Shown here: positions 1 through 8,851 of the stretch, in pieces
Numbering within the stretch: position 1 is the stretch's first letter
Layout: the number at the start of each line of letters is the position of its first letter
DNA from: Desulfoscipio geothermicus DSM 3669
Lineage (GTDB): Bacteria > Bacillota > Desulfotomaculia > Desulfotomaculales > Desulfallaceae
Assembly (NCBI RefSeq): GCF_900115975.1
Contig: NZ_FOYM01000010.1
Location: forward strand, 52,640 to 116,639
Direction of reading: 5' to 3'
Length of the DNA: 64,000 nt
Translations under genes and position numbers: made by a program
Notes under the pieces: generated by a model
The model's input: only the letters and a program-made list of their open reading frames with translations
Databases searched by the model: none
Told to the model about the DNA's origin: nothing

Positions 1-1
1 T

Positions 2-340
2 AAACTGGATCCACCCGACCTGGTGGTTATCTATGACGACCTGGACCTGGAACCGGGCCGGCTGCGAATCCGCGACCGCGGCGGCGCAGGCGGGCACCGG
101 GGCGTGGCGTCTATTATCCGGATGCTGGGCGCCGCTGATTTTGTCCGGGTGCGTGTGGGCATCGGCCGGCCGTCGGCCCGGGGTCCGGAAGTGGTGGACT
201 GGGTGCTGGGACGGCCTTTGCCCGATGAAGCCCGGGCCATTGACCGGGCGCTGCAGGTGGTGCCCGAGGTGGTGTGGGAACTGGTGGATGGCGGCGTCAC
301 GGCGGCCATGAACAAGTTTAATCGCCGCGAACCGGTATAA
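2..340 (+). CDS. pth: Peptidyl-tRNA hydrolase, C-terminal part (5' end outside window)
   Basis: Releases tRNA from peptidyl-tRNA dropped by stalled ribosomes; cytoplasmic. The frame is open from base 2 with no start before the recognisable family core, so the gene begins upstream of the window and only about 112 residues are visible. Seen here are the family block VIYDDLDLEPGRLRIR, which holds the catalytic-site Asp, and then GGAGGHRGVASI, which is the usual GG(H)NG(L) strand-turn with Arg in place of Asn. The C-terminus has the typical A-MNKFN ending. The position directly upstream of fin and mfd matches spoVC(pth)-fin-mfd in Bacillus. The GTG at 23 lies inside the conserved core and is not the real start. 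Confidence 0.93.
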   Translation, partial: KLDPPDLVVIYDDLDLEPGRLRIRDRGGAGGHRGVASIIRMLGAADFVRVRVGIGRPSARGPEVVDWVLGRPLPDEARAIDRALQVVPEVVWELVDGGVTAAMNKFNRREPV

Positions 341-381
341 CGGTCTTACATGATGTCAATATTATTATATAGGGGATCATT

Positions 382-765
382 TTGCACATTTTTGCCGGCC
401 TGTTTGCCGCACTGGCGGCGCGCGTTATGCTGGGCCTGGTCCGCCGCAGCGACACCCGGGCGGTGATAACGCTGGTGGCGCCGGCGGTGGAGGAATTGGC
501 CAAAACGGGTCTGGCGTTGTTTTGGGGCGCTGATATATTTTACACCCATGTAGTTTTCGGCGGAGCCGAACTGGCGGCGGATTCCCTCAAACGGCGCGGC
601 ATCTGGCCGGGGCTGGCGGCCCTGGCCCTGCACAGCGCGCTGGGTTTTGTCACCGTGTGGCTGGCGGCTTACACCGGCGTGGTGGCTTTGGCCGCGGTCG
701 CGGCGACGGTGCTGCACTCGCTGTGGAACTACGCGGCCGTCACGCTGTTGGGACCGCGGGTTTAG
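382..765 (+). CDS. Small PrsW/CPBP-like integral membrane protein
   Basis: A 127-residue hydrophobic protein starting at TTG, placed 5-8 bases after an AGGGGA ribosome site. It has about three to four membrane segments. Three short motifs in order recall intramembrane glutamic proteases of the PrsW/ABI type: an EELAK block near residue 35, an HSALG block near 90 and an HSLWN block near 115. It is much shorter than full PrsW proteins, so it may be a minimal family member or only a look-alike. It sits between pth and fin, where Bacillus has no extra gene, and is probably co-transcribed with both. The protease assignment is inferred from motif spacing only. Confidence 0.6.
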   Translation: MHIFAGLFAALAARVMLGLVRRSDTRAVITLVAPAVEELAKTGLALFWGADIFYTHVVFGGAELAADSLKRRGIWPGLAALALHSALGFVTVWLAAYTGVVALAAVAATVLHSLWNYAAVTLLGPRV

Positions 766-798
766 TTTTAGTTTACTTGTTATAGGAGAGGGCGTCCA

Positions 799-1020
799 AT
801 GAAGAAATACCATGTATGTGATTGCTGCGACCGGATTTTCAATATTACGGAATCCGCGGACCGGGGCGATGCCGGCCACTTGACTGGAGCTATGGCCGGG
901 GATATAATGATCGAAGAATTTGAAAACGACGGCAGCCTGGTGCCGGGTTTGTGCGCGGAATGCCGGGAGGAAGTGTACGGCCCCGCGCAGCAGTTTATCT
1001 ACCCCCACAGGCTGCACTGA
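799..1020 (+). CDS. fin: Anti-sigma-F factor Fin homologue
   Basis: A 73-residue zinc-binding protein with CDCC near the N-terminus (residues 7-10) and CAEC at residues 52-55, the four-cysteine layout of Fin (YabK). In B. subtilis Fin binds sigma-F late in forespore development and helps the switch to sigma-G. The identification rests on size, the two cysteine pairs, the central acidic GDI-IEEFENDG segment and exact synteny between pth and mfd. An AGGAGAGG ribosome site precedes the ATG. A strong terminator follows, so fin ends the pth transcription unit and mfd needs its own promoter or readthrough. Confidence 0.82.
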   Translation: MKKYHVCDCCDRIFNITESADRGDAGHLTGAMAGDIMIEEFENDGSLVPGLCAECREEVYGPAQQFIYPHRLH

Positions 1021-1037
1021 CTACAGCAACAAGGCCG

Positions 1038-1071
1038 GAGCTTTAGCCCTGATGGCGCTAAAGCTCTTTTT
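1038..1071 (+). terminator. Rho-independent terminator after fin
   Basis: GAGCTTTAGC (1038-1047) pairs perfectly with GCTAAAGCTC (1057-1066) over a 9-base loop and is followed directly by a run of five T. Confidence 0.85.
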
Positions 1072-1097
1072 GTGATGCCTTTTTGGTTGGTGAACCA

Positions 1098-4000
1098 ATG
1101 CAGGGATTATTAAAATTAATTAAACAAACAAAAGAATATACCGTTCTGGGCAAGGGGTTGAATACCGGCCGGGGCCAGCAGCAGGTGTTCGGTTTGACCG
1201 GGGCCCAGCGCAACTTGCTGATAGCGGGGCTGGCCGGGGAAACCGGTTCCACTACGCTTATTGTTACGCCTGGTGAGGTGGAAGCCGGCCAGGTTTGTGA
1301 TGACCTGTCCGCGCTGTTGCCACGGGTCAAAGTCAAGCAACTCCCGGTGTACGAGCTATTACCCTACCAGGTGTTGGCTCACGGCAAGGAGGTTACGGCC
1401 TCCCGTCTGGAAGTGCTGGAGGGGTTGTGCCGGGCCGAGCCCATGGTGGTGGTGGCGCCCGTGGAGGCGCTGATGCGCCGGCTCAGCCCCCCGGATGTTT
1501 TTGCTGCGACCGGGCTGGAACTGGCGGTGGGGGACCGGCAGGACCCCGATGCACTGGGCCGGCGGCTGCTGGCCATGGGCTACGAAAGGGTAGACCTGGT
1601 GGAAAGGGCCGGTCAGTTCAGCGTGCGGGGCGGCATCGTGGATGTTTTCCCCATGACACGGGAAGTACCCGCACGGCTTGAGTTTTTCGATGACGAAGTG
1701 GATTCTGTCCGCCTGTTTGACGTAGAGACCCAGCGATCCGAAGAAAAGATCGAGCGGCTGGCGGTTTATCCCGCCACGGAAATGGTGGTGTCCGAGAGCC
1801 AGTGGTCGCTGGGGCGGGGTGCGGTTAAGGCGGAATACCGCGTTCAGCGCCGCAAGCTGGAAAAAAGCGGTGACCCCTCCGCACTCCGGTTTTTTGATGA
1901 ACACTTCGGTCGCTTGCTTGATATGTTGGAAAGCGAAGTATTCGACCCGGGGCTGGAAATTTTCTTGCCTTATTTCCACCCGCGGCCCGTCAGTTTGTTG
2001 GATTACCTGCCTCGGAACGCGGCTGTGTTTGTTGACGAGCCGCAGAAAATCAGGGAAGTGGTGCAGAGCATTCAACGGGAACGGGCCGAAACCTACGCCG
2101 ACCTCCTTACCAGGGGTAAGGTGCTGCCGGGGCAGTCGGCCGGTTATCTGGATTGGGAGCATCTATACGAGGGTTTAAACGGGCGGCGGTCGGTGTTTTT
2201 CTCCTTTATGCCACGCCAGGCAACATTTATCCGCCCGCATAACATCGTTAATTTCACCGCCAAGTCCATGCACAGTTTTTTGGGCCACATGGACATGCTG
2301 GCGGAAGAAATTCGCCAGTGGCGTCGCAACGGTAATGCTGTGGTTCTGCTGGTAACGGGTCAGGACCGGGGCCGGCATTTGTTGGATGCCCTCCGGGAAG
2401 AAAAAGTGGATGTGTTTTATGTTTCGTCCCTGGACCGGGAGGTGCAGCCGGGCAACGTGGTAATCAGCCACGGGCAGCTGTCCGCCGGGTTTGAACTGGT
2501 CAACGCCCGGTTGGTGGTGATCACCGAAGGGGAGATTTTCGGCCAGCGCAAGCGTAGAAGGCGGGAACAGCCCCGGGAGGCGGGCACCCGGCTGGAACCC
2601 TTCACCGACCTGAAAGTGGGAGATTACGTTGTGCACGTCAACCATGGAATCGGCCGGTACAGAGGGGTCGTACCCCTGGACATCGGCGGTATCCGCAAGG
2701 ATTACCTGCTGATCAAGTACGCAGGCGAAGACAAGCTATACGTTCCCACCGACCAGGTTTCTTTACTGCAGAAATACCTGGGTGCCGAGGCCGACAGCCC
2801 GCGCCTGTCCAAGCTGGGCGGCGCGGAGTGGAACCGGGTCAAAAGCCGGGTCCGCGAGGCGGTCCGGGACATGGCCCAGGAATTGCTGGCCCTTTACGCT
2901 GCCCGGGAAACAGTTGAGGGCTACAGCTTCGGGCCTGATACGGTTTGGCAAAAGGAATTTGAGGACGCGTTTCCTTATGAAGAAACGCCGGATCAACTGC
3001 GGGCCATCAGGGAAGTGAAGCGGGACATGGAAAACCGGCGGCCCATGGACCGGTTGCTTTGCGGCGATGTGGGTTACGGCAAAACCGAGGTGGCGCTGCG
3101 GGCGGCCTTTAAAGCGGTGATGGAGGGCAAGCAGGTGGCCGTGCTGGTGCCCACCACCATTTTGGCCCAGCAGCATTACAATACCTTCCGGGAACGGTTC
3201 GCCAATTATCCGGTACAGGTGGAAATGCTCAGCCGGTTCAGGTCGCCCCGGGAACAACGCCGGATCATCCAGGATTTAAAAGAGGGCCGTGCGGATATTG
3301 TTATCGGCACCCACCGGCTGGTGCAGGACGATATTATTTTCAAGGACCTGGGCCTTTTGGTGGTGGACGAGGAACAGCGCTTTGGCGTGGCCCACAAGGA
3401 AAAATTAAAGAAACTGCGCACCAATGTGGATGTGCTGACGCTTACCGCCACTCCGATTCCCCGTACCCTGCACATGTCCCTGGTGGGTGTGCGGGATACC
3501 AGCCTGCTGGAAACGCCGCCGGAAAACCGGTTTCCGGTACAGACCTACGTGCTGGAGGAGGACCCGGTGATGATCCGCGAGGCCATTCGGCGGGAACTGG
3601 CCCGGGACGGGCAGGTTTATTTCGTGCATAACCGGGTGGCCGATTTGGACAATGTGGCCCTGTGGCTCAAATCACTGGTGCCCGAGGCCCGCATTATCAC
3701 CGCCCACGGGCAGATGCGGGAGGAAGAGTTGGAGCAAATCATGCTGGATTTTATAGACGGAGCTTATGATATACTGGTATGCACCACCATCATCGAGAGC
3801 GGACTGGATATTCCCAATGTTAATACGTTAATTATTAAAGAAGCGAATAATTTCGGGCTGGCCCAGCTTTACCAGCTGCGCGGGCGCGTGGGGCGGGCCA
3901 ACCGCCTGTCTTACGCTTACCTTACCTTCCGTAAGGACCGGGTTTTAAATGAAGTGGCGGAAAAAAGGCTGGCGGCCATCCGGGAATTTACCGAATTCGG

Positions 4001-4616
4001 GTCGGGCTACAAGATCGCCATGCGGGACCTGGAAATTAGGGGCGCCGGCAACCTGTTAGGTGCCGAGCAGCACGGGCACATTGCCGCTGTGGGATTTGAC
4101 CTGTACTGCCGGTTGCTGGAGGAGGCCGTTCAGGAAGCCCGGGGCCAGCGGGTGGAACAACCCGTGGAGACCGTGGTGGAACTGCCTGTGGAAGCCTATA
4201 TCCCCGACAATTACATTTCTGATACCAGCCAGAAGGTGGAACTGTACAGGCGTATCGCTTCCCTGAGAAAGGAAAGCGAGATTGCCGAACTGGAGGAAGA
4301 ATTGGTGGACCGCTTCGGCGATCTGCCCCGACCGGTGCGGAACCTGCTATGGGTATCCCGCATCAAGGTGATGGCCGGGCGTTTAAAAATTAAATCCCTC
4401 AGCCGGCAGCAGGGCTTATACCGGCTGGTGCTGGCGCCCAATCACCCCCTTACCGGGGAAAAGCTGGTGTCGGTTGGGGAACTTTACCGCAATAAGGTCA
4501 AATTCAGCAACGCCGACGAAGAATTCGAGATTCGTTACAAGTTCCGGGAAGCCGGGCGCACCCCCGACGAACAGCTCTTCGAACTGGAAAAATTCCTGGA
4601 AAATTTGGCGGGGTAG
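1098..4616 (+). CDS. mfd: Transcription-repair coupling factor Mfd
   Basis: ATP-driven translocase that removes RNA polymerase stalled at lesions and recruits UvrA. From the ATG at 1098 the protein is 1172 residues, close to the B. subtilis length. Order of parts: UvrB-like N-terminal domains, the polymerase-interacting segment DLKVGDYVVHVNHGIGRY from about residue 504, Walker A GDVGYGKT at 656-663, the DEEQ Walker B box at 757-760, the TATPIPRTL motif, the helicase motif GRVGRA and the C-terminal UvrA-mimic domain. A TTG at 1083 would add five residues, but neither start has a strong ribosome site; the ATG is preferred by comparison with family N-termini. No truncation or missing motif is seen. 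Confidence 0.96.
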   Translation: MQGLLKLIKQTKEYTVLGKGLNTGRGQQQVFGLTGAQRNLLIAGLAGETGSTTLIVTPGEVEAGQVCDDLSALLPRVKVKQLPVYELLPYQVLAHGKEVTASRLEVLEGLCRAEPMVVVAPVEALMRRLSPPDVFAATGLELAVGDRQDPDALGRRLLAMGYERVDLVERAGQFSVRGGIVDVFPMTREVPARLEFFDDEVDSVRLFDVETQRSEEKIERLAVYPATEMVVSESQWSLGRGAVKAEYRVQRRKLEKSGDPSALRFFDEHFGRLLDMLESEVFDPGLEIFLPYFHPRPVSLLDYLPRNAAVFVDEPQKIREVVQSIQRERAETYADLLTRGKVLPGQSAGYLDWEHLYEGLNGRRSVFFSFMPRQATFIRPHNIVNFTAKSMHSFLGHMDMLAEEIRQWRRNGNAVVLLVTGQDRGRHLLDALREEKVDVFYVSSLDREVQPGNVVISHGQLSAGFELVNARLVVITEGEIFGQRKRRRREQPREAGTRLEPFTDLKVGDYVVHVNHGIGRYRGVVPLDIGGIRKDYLLIKYAGEDKLYVPTDQVSLLQKYLGAEADSPRLSKLGGAEWNRVKSRVREAVRDMAQELLALYAARETVEGYSFGPDTVWQKEFEDAFPYEETPDQLRAIREVKRDMENRRPMDRLLCGDVGYGKTEVALRAAFKAVMEGKQVAVLVPTTILAQQHYNTFRERFANYPVQVEMLSRFRSPREQRRIIQDLKEGRADIVIGTHRLVQDDIIFKDLGLLVVDEEQRFGVAHKEKLKKLRTNVDVLTLTATPIPRTLHMSLVGVRDTSLLETPPENRFPVQTYVLEEDPVMIREAIRRELARDGQVYFVHNRVADLDNVALWLKSLVPEARIITAHGQMREEELEQIMLDFIDGAYDILVCTTIIESGLDIPNVNTLIIKEANNFGLAQLYQLRGRVGRANRLSYAYLTFRKDRVLNEVAEKRLAAIREFTEFGSGYKIAMRDLEIRGAGNLLGAEQHGHIAAVGFDLYCRLLEEAVQEARGQRVEQPVETVVELPVEAYIPDNYISDTSQKVELYRRIASLRKESEIAELEEELVDRFGDLPRPVRNLLWVSRIKVMAGRLKIKSLSRQQGLYRLVLAPNHPLTGEKLVSVGELYRNKVKFSNADEEFEIRYKFREAGRTPDEQLFELEKFLENLAG

Positions 4617-4653
4617 GTATACACGATGCCAAATATACGCATCGGTTGGCCTA

Positions 4654-4682
4654 TTGTCGCGCCCGGTTGTTTGCTATATAAT
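4654..4682 (+). promoter_or_regulatory. Candidate sigma-A promoter for the foldase gene
   Basis: TTGTCG (4654-4659), 17-base spacer, perfect TATAAT (4677-4682), 57 bases before the foldase start. The -35 box matches 4 of 6 consensus positions. Confidence 0.5.
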
Positions 4683-4738
4683 TGAGTGAGTTGGTGCCGC
4701 CCGAATAAGGTGGCGTATATTTTGGGGAGGAGATTGAT

Positions 4739-5767
4739 TTGCGAAAAAATATTTATATTTTAATCTCGATGCTTTTGCTGGCTTCCCTGGTTCTTGGGGG
4801 CTGCGGCAGCAACGTAGTGGCCACGGTGAACGGCGAAAAAATCACCGCCCGGGAACTGGACGAGCAAGTGAACGCCTTGAAGGACACTCTGACGCAGCAG
4901 GGCTTGAACTTCGAGGGCGAGCAGGCCAAGGATATTGAGCAAATGCTGCGCCGGGACGTGCTCAACCAGATGATTGACCGCGAACTGGTCATGGCGGAAA
5001 TTAAGCGCCTGGATTTAATGCCCACCGATAAAGAAGTGCGGGAAGAAATTGAAAACCTCAAAAAACAGCTGGGTTCGGAAGGGGACTTTAAAAAATACCT
5101 GGCGGCCAACGGGGTTAACGAACCCAAGCTGGAGGAATATATTAAGCAGCAACTGGCCGTAACCAAGCTGCAGGAGAAAATCAGCTCCGAGGTGCCCCAG
5201 CCGACTGATGCAGAGATACAGGCTTATTACGACGCCCATAAGGAACAGTTCAGCCAGCCCGAACAGCGGCAGGTCAGCCATATATTAATAGGTGCCGGGG
5301 ATTATTCGGGCGGTAAAAACCGCAGCGAAATGGAAGCCAAGGTGCTGGCGCTGCAGGTGGTGGACAAGCTGAAAGCGGGCGCTGATTTTGCCGAACTGGC
5401 CAAGCAGTACAGCGACGACCCGGGCAGCAAAGATAACGGTGGCCAGTACCCGCCATTCAGCAAAAACAGCGGTTTTGCCAAAGAATTTGAAGATGCCGCT
5501 TTTAGCCTGCAGGAAGGGCAATACACCGCCGAGCCGGTGAAGACCATGTTTGGTTACCATATTATTCGGCTGGACAAGGTGATACCCGCCAAAAATTATA
5601 GTTTGGCCGAGGTTAAGGATAATATAACGGCCAGTTTGCATCAGGAAGCGGTAACCAAAAAAATCGATGAGCTGCTGCAGGACTTGCGGGATAAGGCTGA
5701 AATTGTAAATAAGCTGGCAGAAGAACCCAAGACCAAAAAGGACGGCGAACAATCGACAAAAAAATAA
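4739..5767 (+). CDS. PrsA/SurA-type peptidyl-prolyl isomerase lipoprotein
   Basis: Extracytoplasmic foldase that assists folding of exported proteins. It starts at TTG after a GGGGAGGAGA ribosome site. An N-terminal signal ends in the lipobox LVLGGC, with Cys22 as the lipid anchor. A SurA-N-like helical region runs to about residue 165 and a parvulin (PPIC) domain covers about 175-280, with the typical SHILI start, the FAELAKQYSDDPGS block and the GYHIIRL end. The charged, Lys-rich C-terminus is usual for the family. The gene after mfd in Bacillus is spoVT, so the foldase is an insertion typical of clostridial relatives. Its main client is unknown. Confidence 0.9.
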   Translation: MRKNIYILISMLLLASLVLGGCGSNVVATVNGEKITARELDEQVNALKDTLTQQGLNFEGEQAKDIEQMLRRDVLNQMIDRELVMAEIKRLDLMPTDKEVREEIENLKKQLGSEGDFKKYLAANGVNEPKLEEYIKQQLAVTKLQEKISSEVPQPTDAEIQAYYDAHKEQFSQPEQRQVSHILIGAGDYSGGKNRSEMEAKVLALQVVDKLKAGADFAELAKQYSDDPGSKDNGGQYPPFSKNSGFAKEFEDAAFSLQEGQYTAEPVKTMFGYHIIRLDKVIPAKNYSLAEVKDNITASLHQEAVTKKIDELLQDLRDKAEIVNKLAEEPKTKKDGEQSTKK

Positions 5768-5815
5768 CCTTTTCCTGGAAAGGTGAAAATAATTTTACTT
5801 TTGATTGGAAAAAAA

Positions 5816-5846
5816 TGAATAATTCCTACCCTCCGGTTATATACTA
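5816..5846 (+). promoter_or_regulatory. Candidate sigma-G (sigma-F/G type) promoter of spoVT
   Basis: TGAATA (5816-5821) and TATACTA (5840-5846) are separated by 18 bases. These fit the forespore sigma-G consensus (TGAATA / CATACTA, about 18-base spacer) with one mismatch in the -10 box. spoVT is a known sigma-G gene in B. subtilis and starts 54 bases downstream. Confidence 0.65.
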
Positions 5847-5899
5847 AGATTGAAAGATTTTTCGTGATTATCTTCTGGTAAAGGAGGGAAGGGCGGCCC

Positions 5900-6460
5900 A
5901 TGAAAGCAACGGGTATTGTACGTCGTATAGATGATCTTGGCAGGGTGGTAATTCCCAAAGAGATAAGGAGAACCCTCAGGATTCGGGAAGGCGATCCCCT
6001 GGAAATTTTTGTCGATCGAGAAGGCGAAGTAATTTTAAAAAAATATTCTCCCATCGGTGAGTTGGGTGATTTTGCAAAAGAATACGCAGATTCGTTGCAC
6101 GAAGCACTGGGGCATATAGCTTGTATTGCTGATCGGGATACTATCATTGCCGTTTCCGGAGCACCGAAAAAAGAATTCTTAAACAAGCCGGTAAGCAATG
6201 CCATAGAAAAGGTGATGGAAGAGCGAAAGGCGGTAATTATCAACAATCCAGGCAATGATCCTTATTGTGCGGAGTGCATGGTTATAGAGGACGGTGACTG
6301 CAAGTATTCATCTGAAGTGATTGCACCGATCATATCTGAAGGCGATCCCATCGGAGCGGTAATTTTGGCTTCACGTGAATCGAATGTAAAAATGGGGGAA
6401 CTGGAGTTAAAACTGGCGGAAACCGCGGCAGGATTTCTGGCCAAACAAATGGAACAGTAG
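5900..6460 (+). CDS. spoVT: Stage V sporulation protein T, forespore transcription regulator
   Basis: DNA-binding regulator that adjusts the sigma-G regulon during late forespore development. The N-terminal 50 residues are an AbrB-type swapped-hairpin domain (KATGIVRRIDDLGRVVIPKEIRR). The remaining part, about 55-185, is a GAF-like ligand domain with the CAECMVIEDGDC segment. The length of 186 residues is close to the 178 of B. subtilis. A strong AAAGGAGGG ribosome site precedes the ATG, and a sigma-G-like promoter and a terminator isolate it as a single-gene unit. Nothing is odd about it. Confidence 0.95.
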   Translation: MKATGIVRRIDDLGRVVIPKEIRRTLRIREGDPLEIFVDREGEVILKKYSPIGELGDFAKEYADSLHEALGHIACIADRDTIIAVSGAPKKEFLNKPVSNAIEKVMEERKAVIINNPGNDPYCAECMVIEDGDCKYSSEVIAPIISEGDPIGAVILASRESNVKMGELELKLAETAAGFLAKQMEQ

Positions 6461-6488
6461 CGGCCCGGAGCAAGGGCCGCCTTTTTTT
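6460..6488 (+). terminator. Rho-independent terminator of spoVT
   Basis: GCGGCCC (6460-6466) pairs with GGGCCGC (6474-6480) across a 7-base loop and is followed by C and seven T; the stem begins in the stop codon. Confidence 0.85.
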
Positions 6489-6507
6489 GCCTTAAAAAGG
6501 CAAAGCC

Positions 6508-6847
6508 GGCGGGGTCAGTAGTCCTTGCAAGTGATGTATCGGAGCGACGGTAACGGGACTTGGCGAAGCTGAGGATGCCGGATTGGCGGGACGAATCGCG
6601 CAGGTACAACTTACTTGATAATACCTTGATATGCGAAAGTAAATAAACGAACCAAGTATAACTGTAACGTTGCGCGCAATATGCAGGACCACCAAATCCG
6701 GCCCGAAGCAAGAGTGGCAGCGGCGCATATTATTTAACATACCATACTTGAACTTTATTTTCTGGCCGCTGCATCAGAAAACATGTCTTAATTGATAACT
6801 TTTGGGGCGCGGAGATTCTGAACGTAGCGAGGACTACTGGCCCCGCC
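6508..6847 (+). ncRNA. Structured intergenic repeat, copy 1 (unclassified RNA-like element)
   Basis: This fills most of the 494-base gap between spoVT and mazG. The ends 6508-6528 and 6827-6847 form a 21-bp closing helix with no mismatches if two G-U pairs are allowed. These wobbles are U-G only on the + strand, which points to a + strand RNA. Inside are a 74-base block (6529-6602) that matches copy 2 with four differences, a stem GCCGGATT (6577-6584) with AATCCGGC (6695-6702), a second conserved block (6655-6709), a variable hairpin with CAGCGG/CCGCTG arms (from about 6716 to 6773) and a conserved 3' block (6809-6829). It is not recognised as a known RNA family from memory. It lies only 20 bases after the spoVT terminator, and no promoter of its own is seen. 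Confidence 0.6.
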
Positions 6848-6954
6848 CTAGATAAAAATAAAGTTTTTGCGCGTTTTGCCAAAAGGAATCAGTTAATTCT
6901 TGTGTAATTGGTAAGAATAGCGGTAATATAGAATTTAAAGGAAGGGTGTAACCA

Positions 6955-8436
6955 TTGACAGCCAAGATAAGCATAGTGGGGCTGGGGCCGGGCGGCACGG
7001 ATTATTTGCCGCCGGCGAACCTGGCCATGCTGCGGGACGCCCGCCGGCTTTTTTTGCGCACTGAAATCCATCCCGTGGTGGAGTGGCTCAAAGGGCGGGG
7101 AATTGCATTTGCGTCCTTTGACAGGTACTACGAGCAGGCGGACAGCTTTGAAGAGGTTTACAGGAGGATCAAGGATGATGTACTGGCTGCCGCCGAAGCA
7201 GGCCCGGTGGTTTATGCCGTACCCGGCCATCCGCTGGTGGCGGAGTCCGCCGTGGACCTGATTTTACAAGAGGCGCAGCGCCGGGGGGTTTCCACTGTGG
7301 TGGCCCCGGCCATGAGTTTTCTGGATGCCGTTTATGCCGTGCTCAGGATTGACCCGGTTCAGGGTTTGCAGATAGTTGACGGGTTGCAGCCGGCCGGCCC
7401 GGATTTGGACCCCTCCAAGGGAGCGGTGGTGGTTCAGGTATACAATCAACTGGTGGCTTCGGATATTAAGCTGACCTTATTGGAGATGTACCCGGCGGAA
7501 CATGAGGTGGCCGTTGTGCGGGCCGCCGGCGTGCCCGGTGAGGAAAAGGTGGAGTATCTACCCTTGTATGAAATAGACCGGCTGAACTGGGTGGACCATT
7601 TAACCACCCTGTATGTGCCTCCGCTGACCGGGGGGGCTTTGCATAACAGCGGCAAGTTTGGTTTTGACAGGCTTGTGGACATCATGGCCCGGTTGCGCAG
7701 TGAGAACGGTTGCCCCTGGGACCGGGAGCAGGATCATCATACGTTAACCCCTTACTTGTTGGAAGAAACTTATGAAGTGCTGGCGGCCATTCAGCAGGAA
7801 GATATGTATAATATTTGTGAAGAATTGGGAGACTTATTACTACAAATAGTATTTCATGCTCAAATAGCCAGGGAGCGCGGTTTCTTTAATATTCACGACG
7901 TGGTGGAAGGAATTTGCCGGAAGATGATCCACCGCCACCCGCATGTTTTCGGCGACCTGGAAGTGCGGGACAGCAGTGAGGTGTTGATCAATTGGGAAAA
8001 AATTAAGCGAAGTGAGAAGGACGGTGATACAAAAGTAAAACAATCGGTTCTGGACGGGGTGCCCCGCGGGTTACCGGCCCTCCTGCGTTCTTGGAAGATT
8101 CAAGCCAGGGCCGCCCGGGTTGGTTTTGACTGGCCTGATTACCAGGGTGCGCTGAATAAAGTGGAAGAAGAACTGAATGAATTGAAGGAAGCATTGGAAA
8201 GCGGCGGGCGCAAAAAAATAGAACTGGAAACCGGTGATATTTTGTTTGCGGTAGTGAACACGGCCCGGTTGCTGGGGATTGACCCCGAAGCAGCCCTGAC
8301 CGCTACCACGGAAAAGTTTATCCGGCGTTTTCAAAAAATTGAACGCAATGCCGCACTATCGGGTAAGGAATTATATAATATGACTTTACAAGAAATGGAT
8401 ATTTTTTGGGAGCAGGCCAAGAAAGACGAAAATTAA
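6955..8436 (+). CDS. mazG: MazG NTP pyrophosphohydrolase with N-terminal tetrapyrrole-methylase-like domain (YabN type)
   Basis: House-cleaning enzyme that hydrolyses non-canonical or excess NTPs to NMP and pyrophosphate. Residues 1 to about 220 are a SAM-dependent tetrapyrrole methylase fold (IVGLGPGGTDYL start, YAVPGHPLVAE). The second part has two MazG repeats: the first with NGCPWDREQDHHTL near 250 and EELGDLLLQIVFHAQ, whose acidic residues bind metal, and the second near 400-470 (VEEELNELKEAL, ETGDILFAVVN). It starts at TTG after GGAAGGG. This two-domain form is the rule in Firmicutes and the synteny (spoVT-mazG-rqcP) fits. What the methylase-like half does is not known. Confidence 0.94.
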   Translation: MTAKISIVGLGPGGTDYLPPANLAMLRDARRLFLRTEIHPVVEWLKGRGIAFASFDRYYEQADSFEEVYRRIKDDVLAAAEAGPVVYAVPGHPLVAESAVDLILQEAQRRGVSTVVAPAMSFLDAVYAVLRIDPVQGLQIVDGLQPAGPDLDPSKGAVVVQVYNQLVASDIKLTLLEMYPAEHEVAVVRAAGVPGEEKVEYLPLYEIDRLNWVDHLTTLYVPPLTGGALHNSGKFGFDRLVDIMARLRSENGCPWDREQDHHTLTPYLLEETYEVLAAIQQEDMYNICEELGDLLLQIVFHAQIARERGFFNIHDVVEGICRKMIHRHPHVFGDLEVRDSSEVLINWEKIKRSEKDGDTKVKQSVLDGVPRGLPALLRSWKIQARAARVGFDWPDYQGALNKVEEELNELKEALESGGRKKIELETGDILFAVVNTARLLGIDPEAALTATTEKFIRRFQKIERNAALSGKELYNMTLQEMDIFWEQAKKDEN

Positions 8437-8538
8437 GGGAAAAAAGTAGGAAAAATTTACTTTAAAGAAGGAACTTATAGATAAGCGGCGAATTGTATAC
8501 TGCACGTTGTTACGTTTAATTTACTTAGGGGGGTAATT

Positions 8539-8811
8539 ATGAACAAGGCAGAGTTAATTGCCAGTGTGGCAGAGAAGTCCGAATTAACCAAAAAAGATGC
8601 TGAAAAAGCTGTGGCAGCAGTTTTGGCAACTATTGAAGAGGCGCTTGTAGAAGGTGACAAGGTCCAGTTGGTTGGATTCGGAACCTTTGAAATCAGGGAA
8701 AGAGCCGCCCGTAAGGGACGCAACCCGCAGACCGGGGAAGAAATTCAAATTGCCGCCGCCCGGGTTCCGGTGTTTAAAGCCGGCAAACAGTTGCGCGAGT
8801 CAGTATCGTAA
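8539..8811 (+). CDS. hup: HU family DNA-binding protein
   Basis: A 90-residue histone-like protein that bends and compacts DNA as a dimer. It has the full HU fold: an N-terminal helical pair ([20 protein letters not shown]), the [21 protein letters not shown] arm entry and the beta-arm tip [11 protein letters not shown]. An AGGGGGG ribosome site precedes the ATG. TATACT at 8496-8501 may be its -10 box, but no good -35 box was found. HU at this position, between mazG and rqcP, is common in clostridial relatives but not in B. subtilis. Confidence 0.95.
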   Translation: MNKAELIASVAEKSELTKKDAEKAVAAVLATIEEALVEGDKVQLVGFGTFEIRERAARKGRNPQTGEEIQIAAARVPVFKAGKQLRESVS

Positions 8812-8851
8812 AACAGTGAATCAAGGGATTTCATTTATGGGGTTTTAAGTA

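Noticed and set aside
6262..6740. Minus-strand frames of 149 and 82 codons over spoVT and the intergenic repeat
   Set aside because: They cover part of a well-supported gene and the structured element; the shared peptide with the 11461-12090 frame only reflects the DNA repeat, and the differences fit RNA pairing rather than codon conservation.
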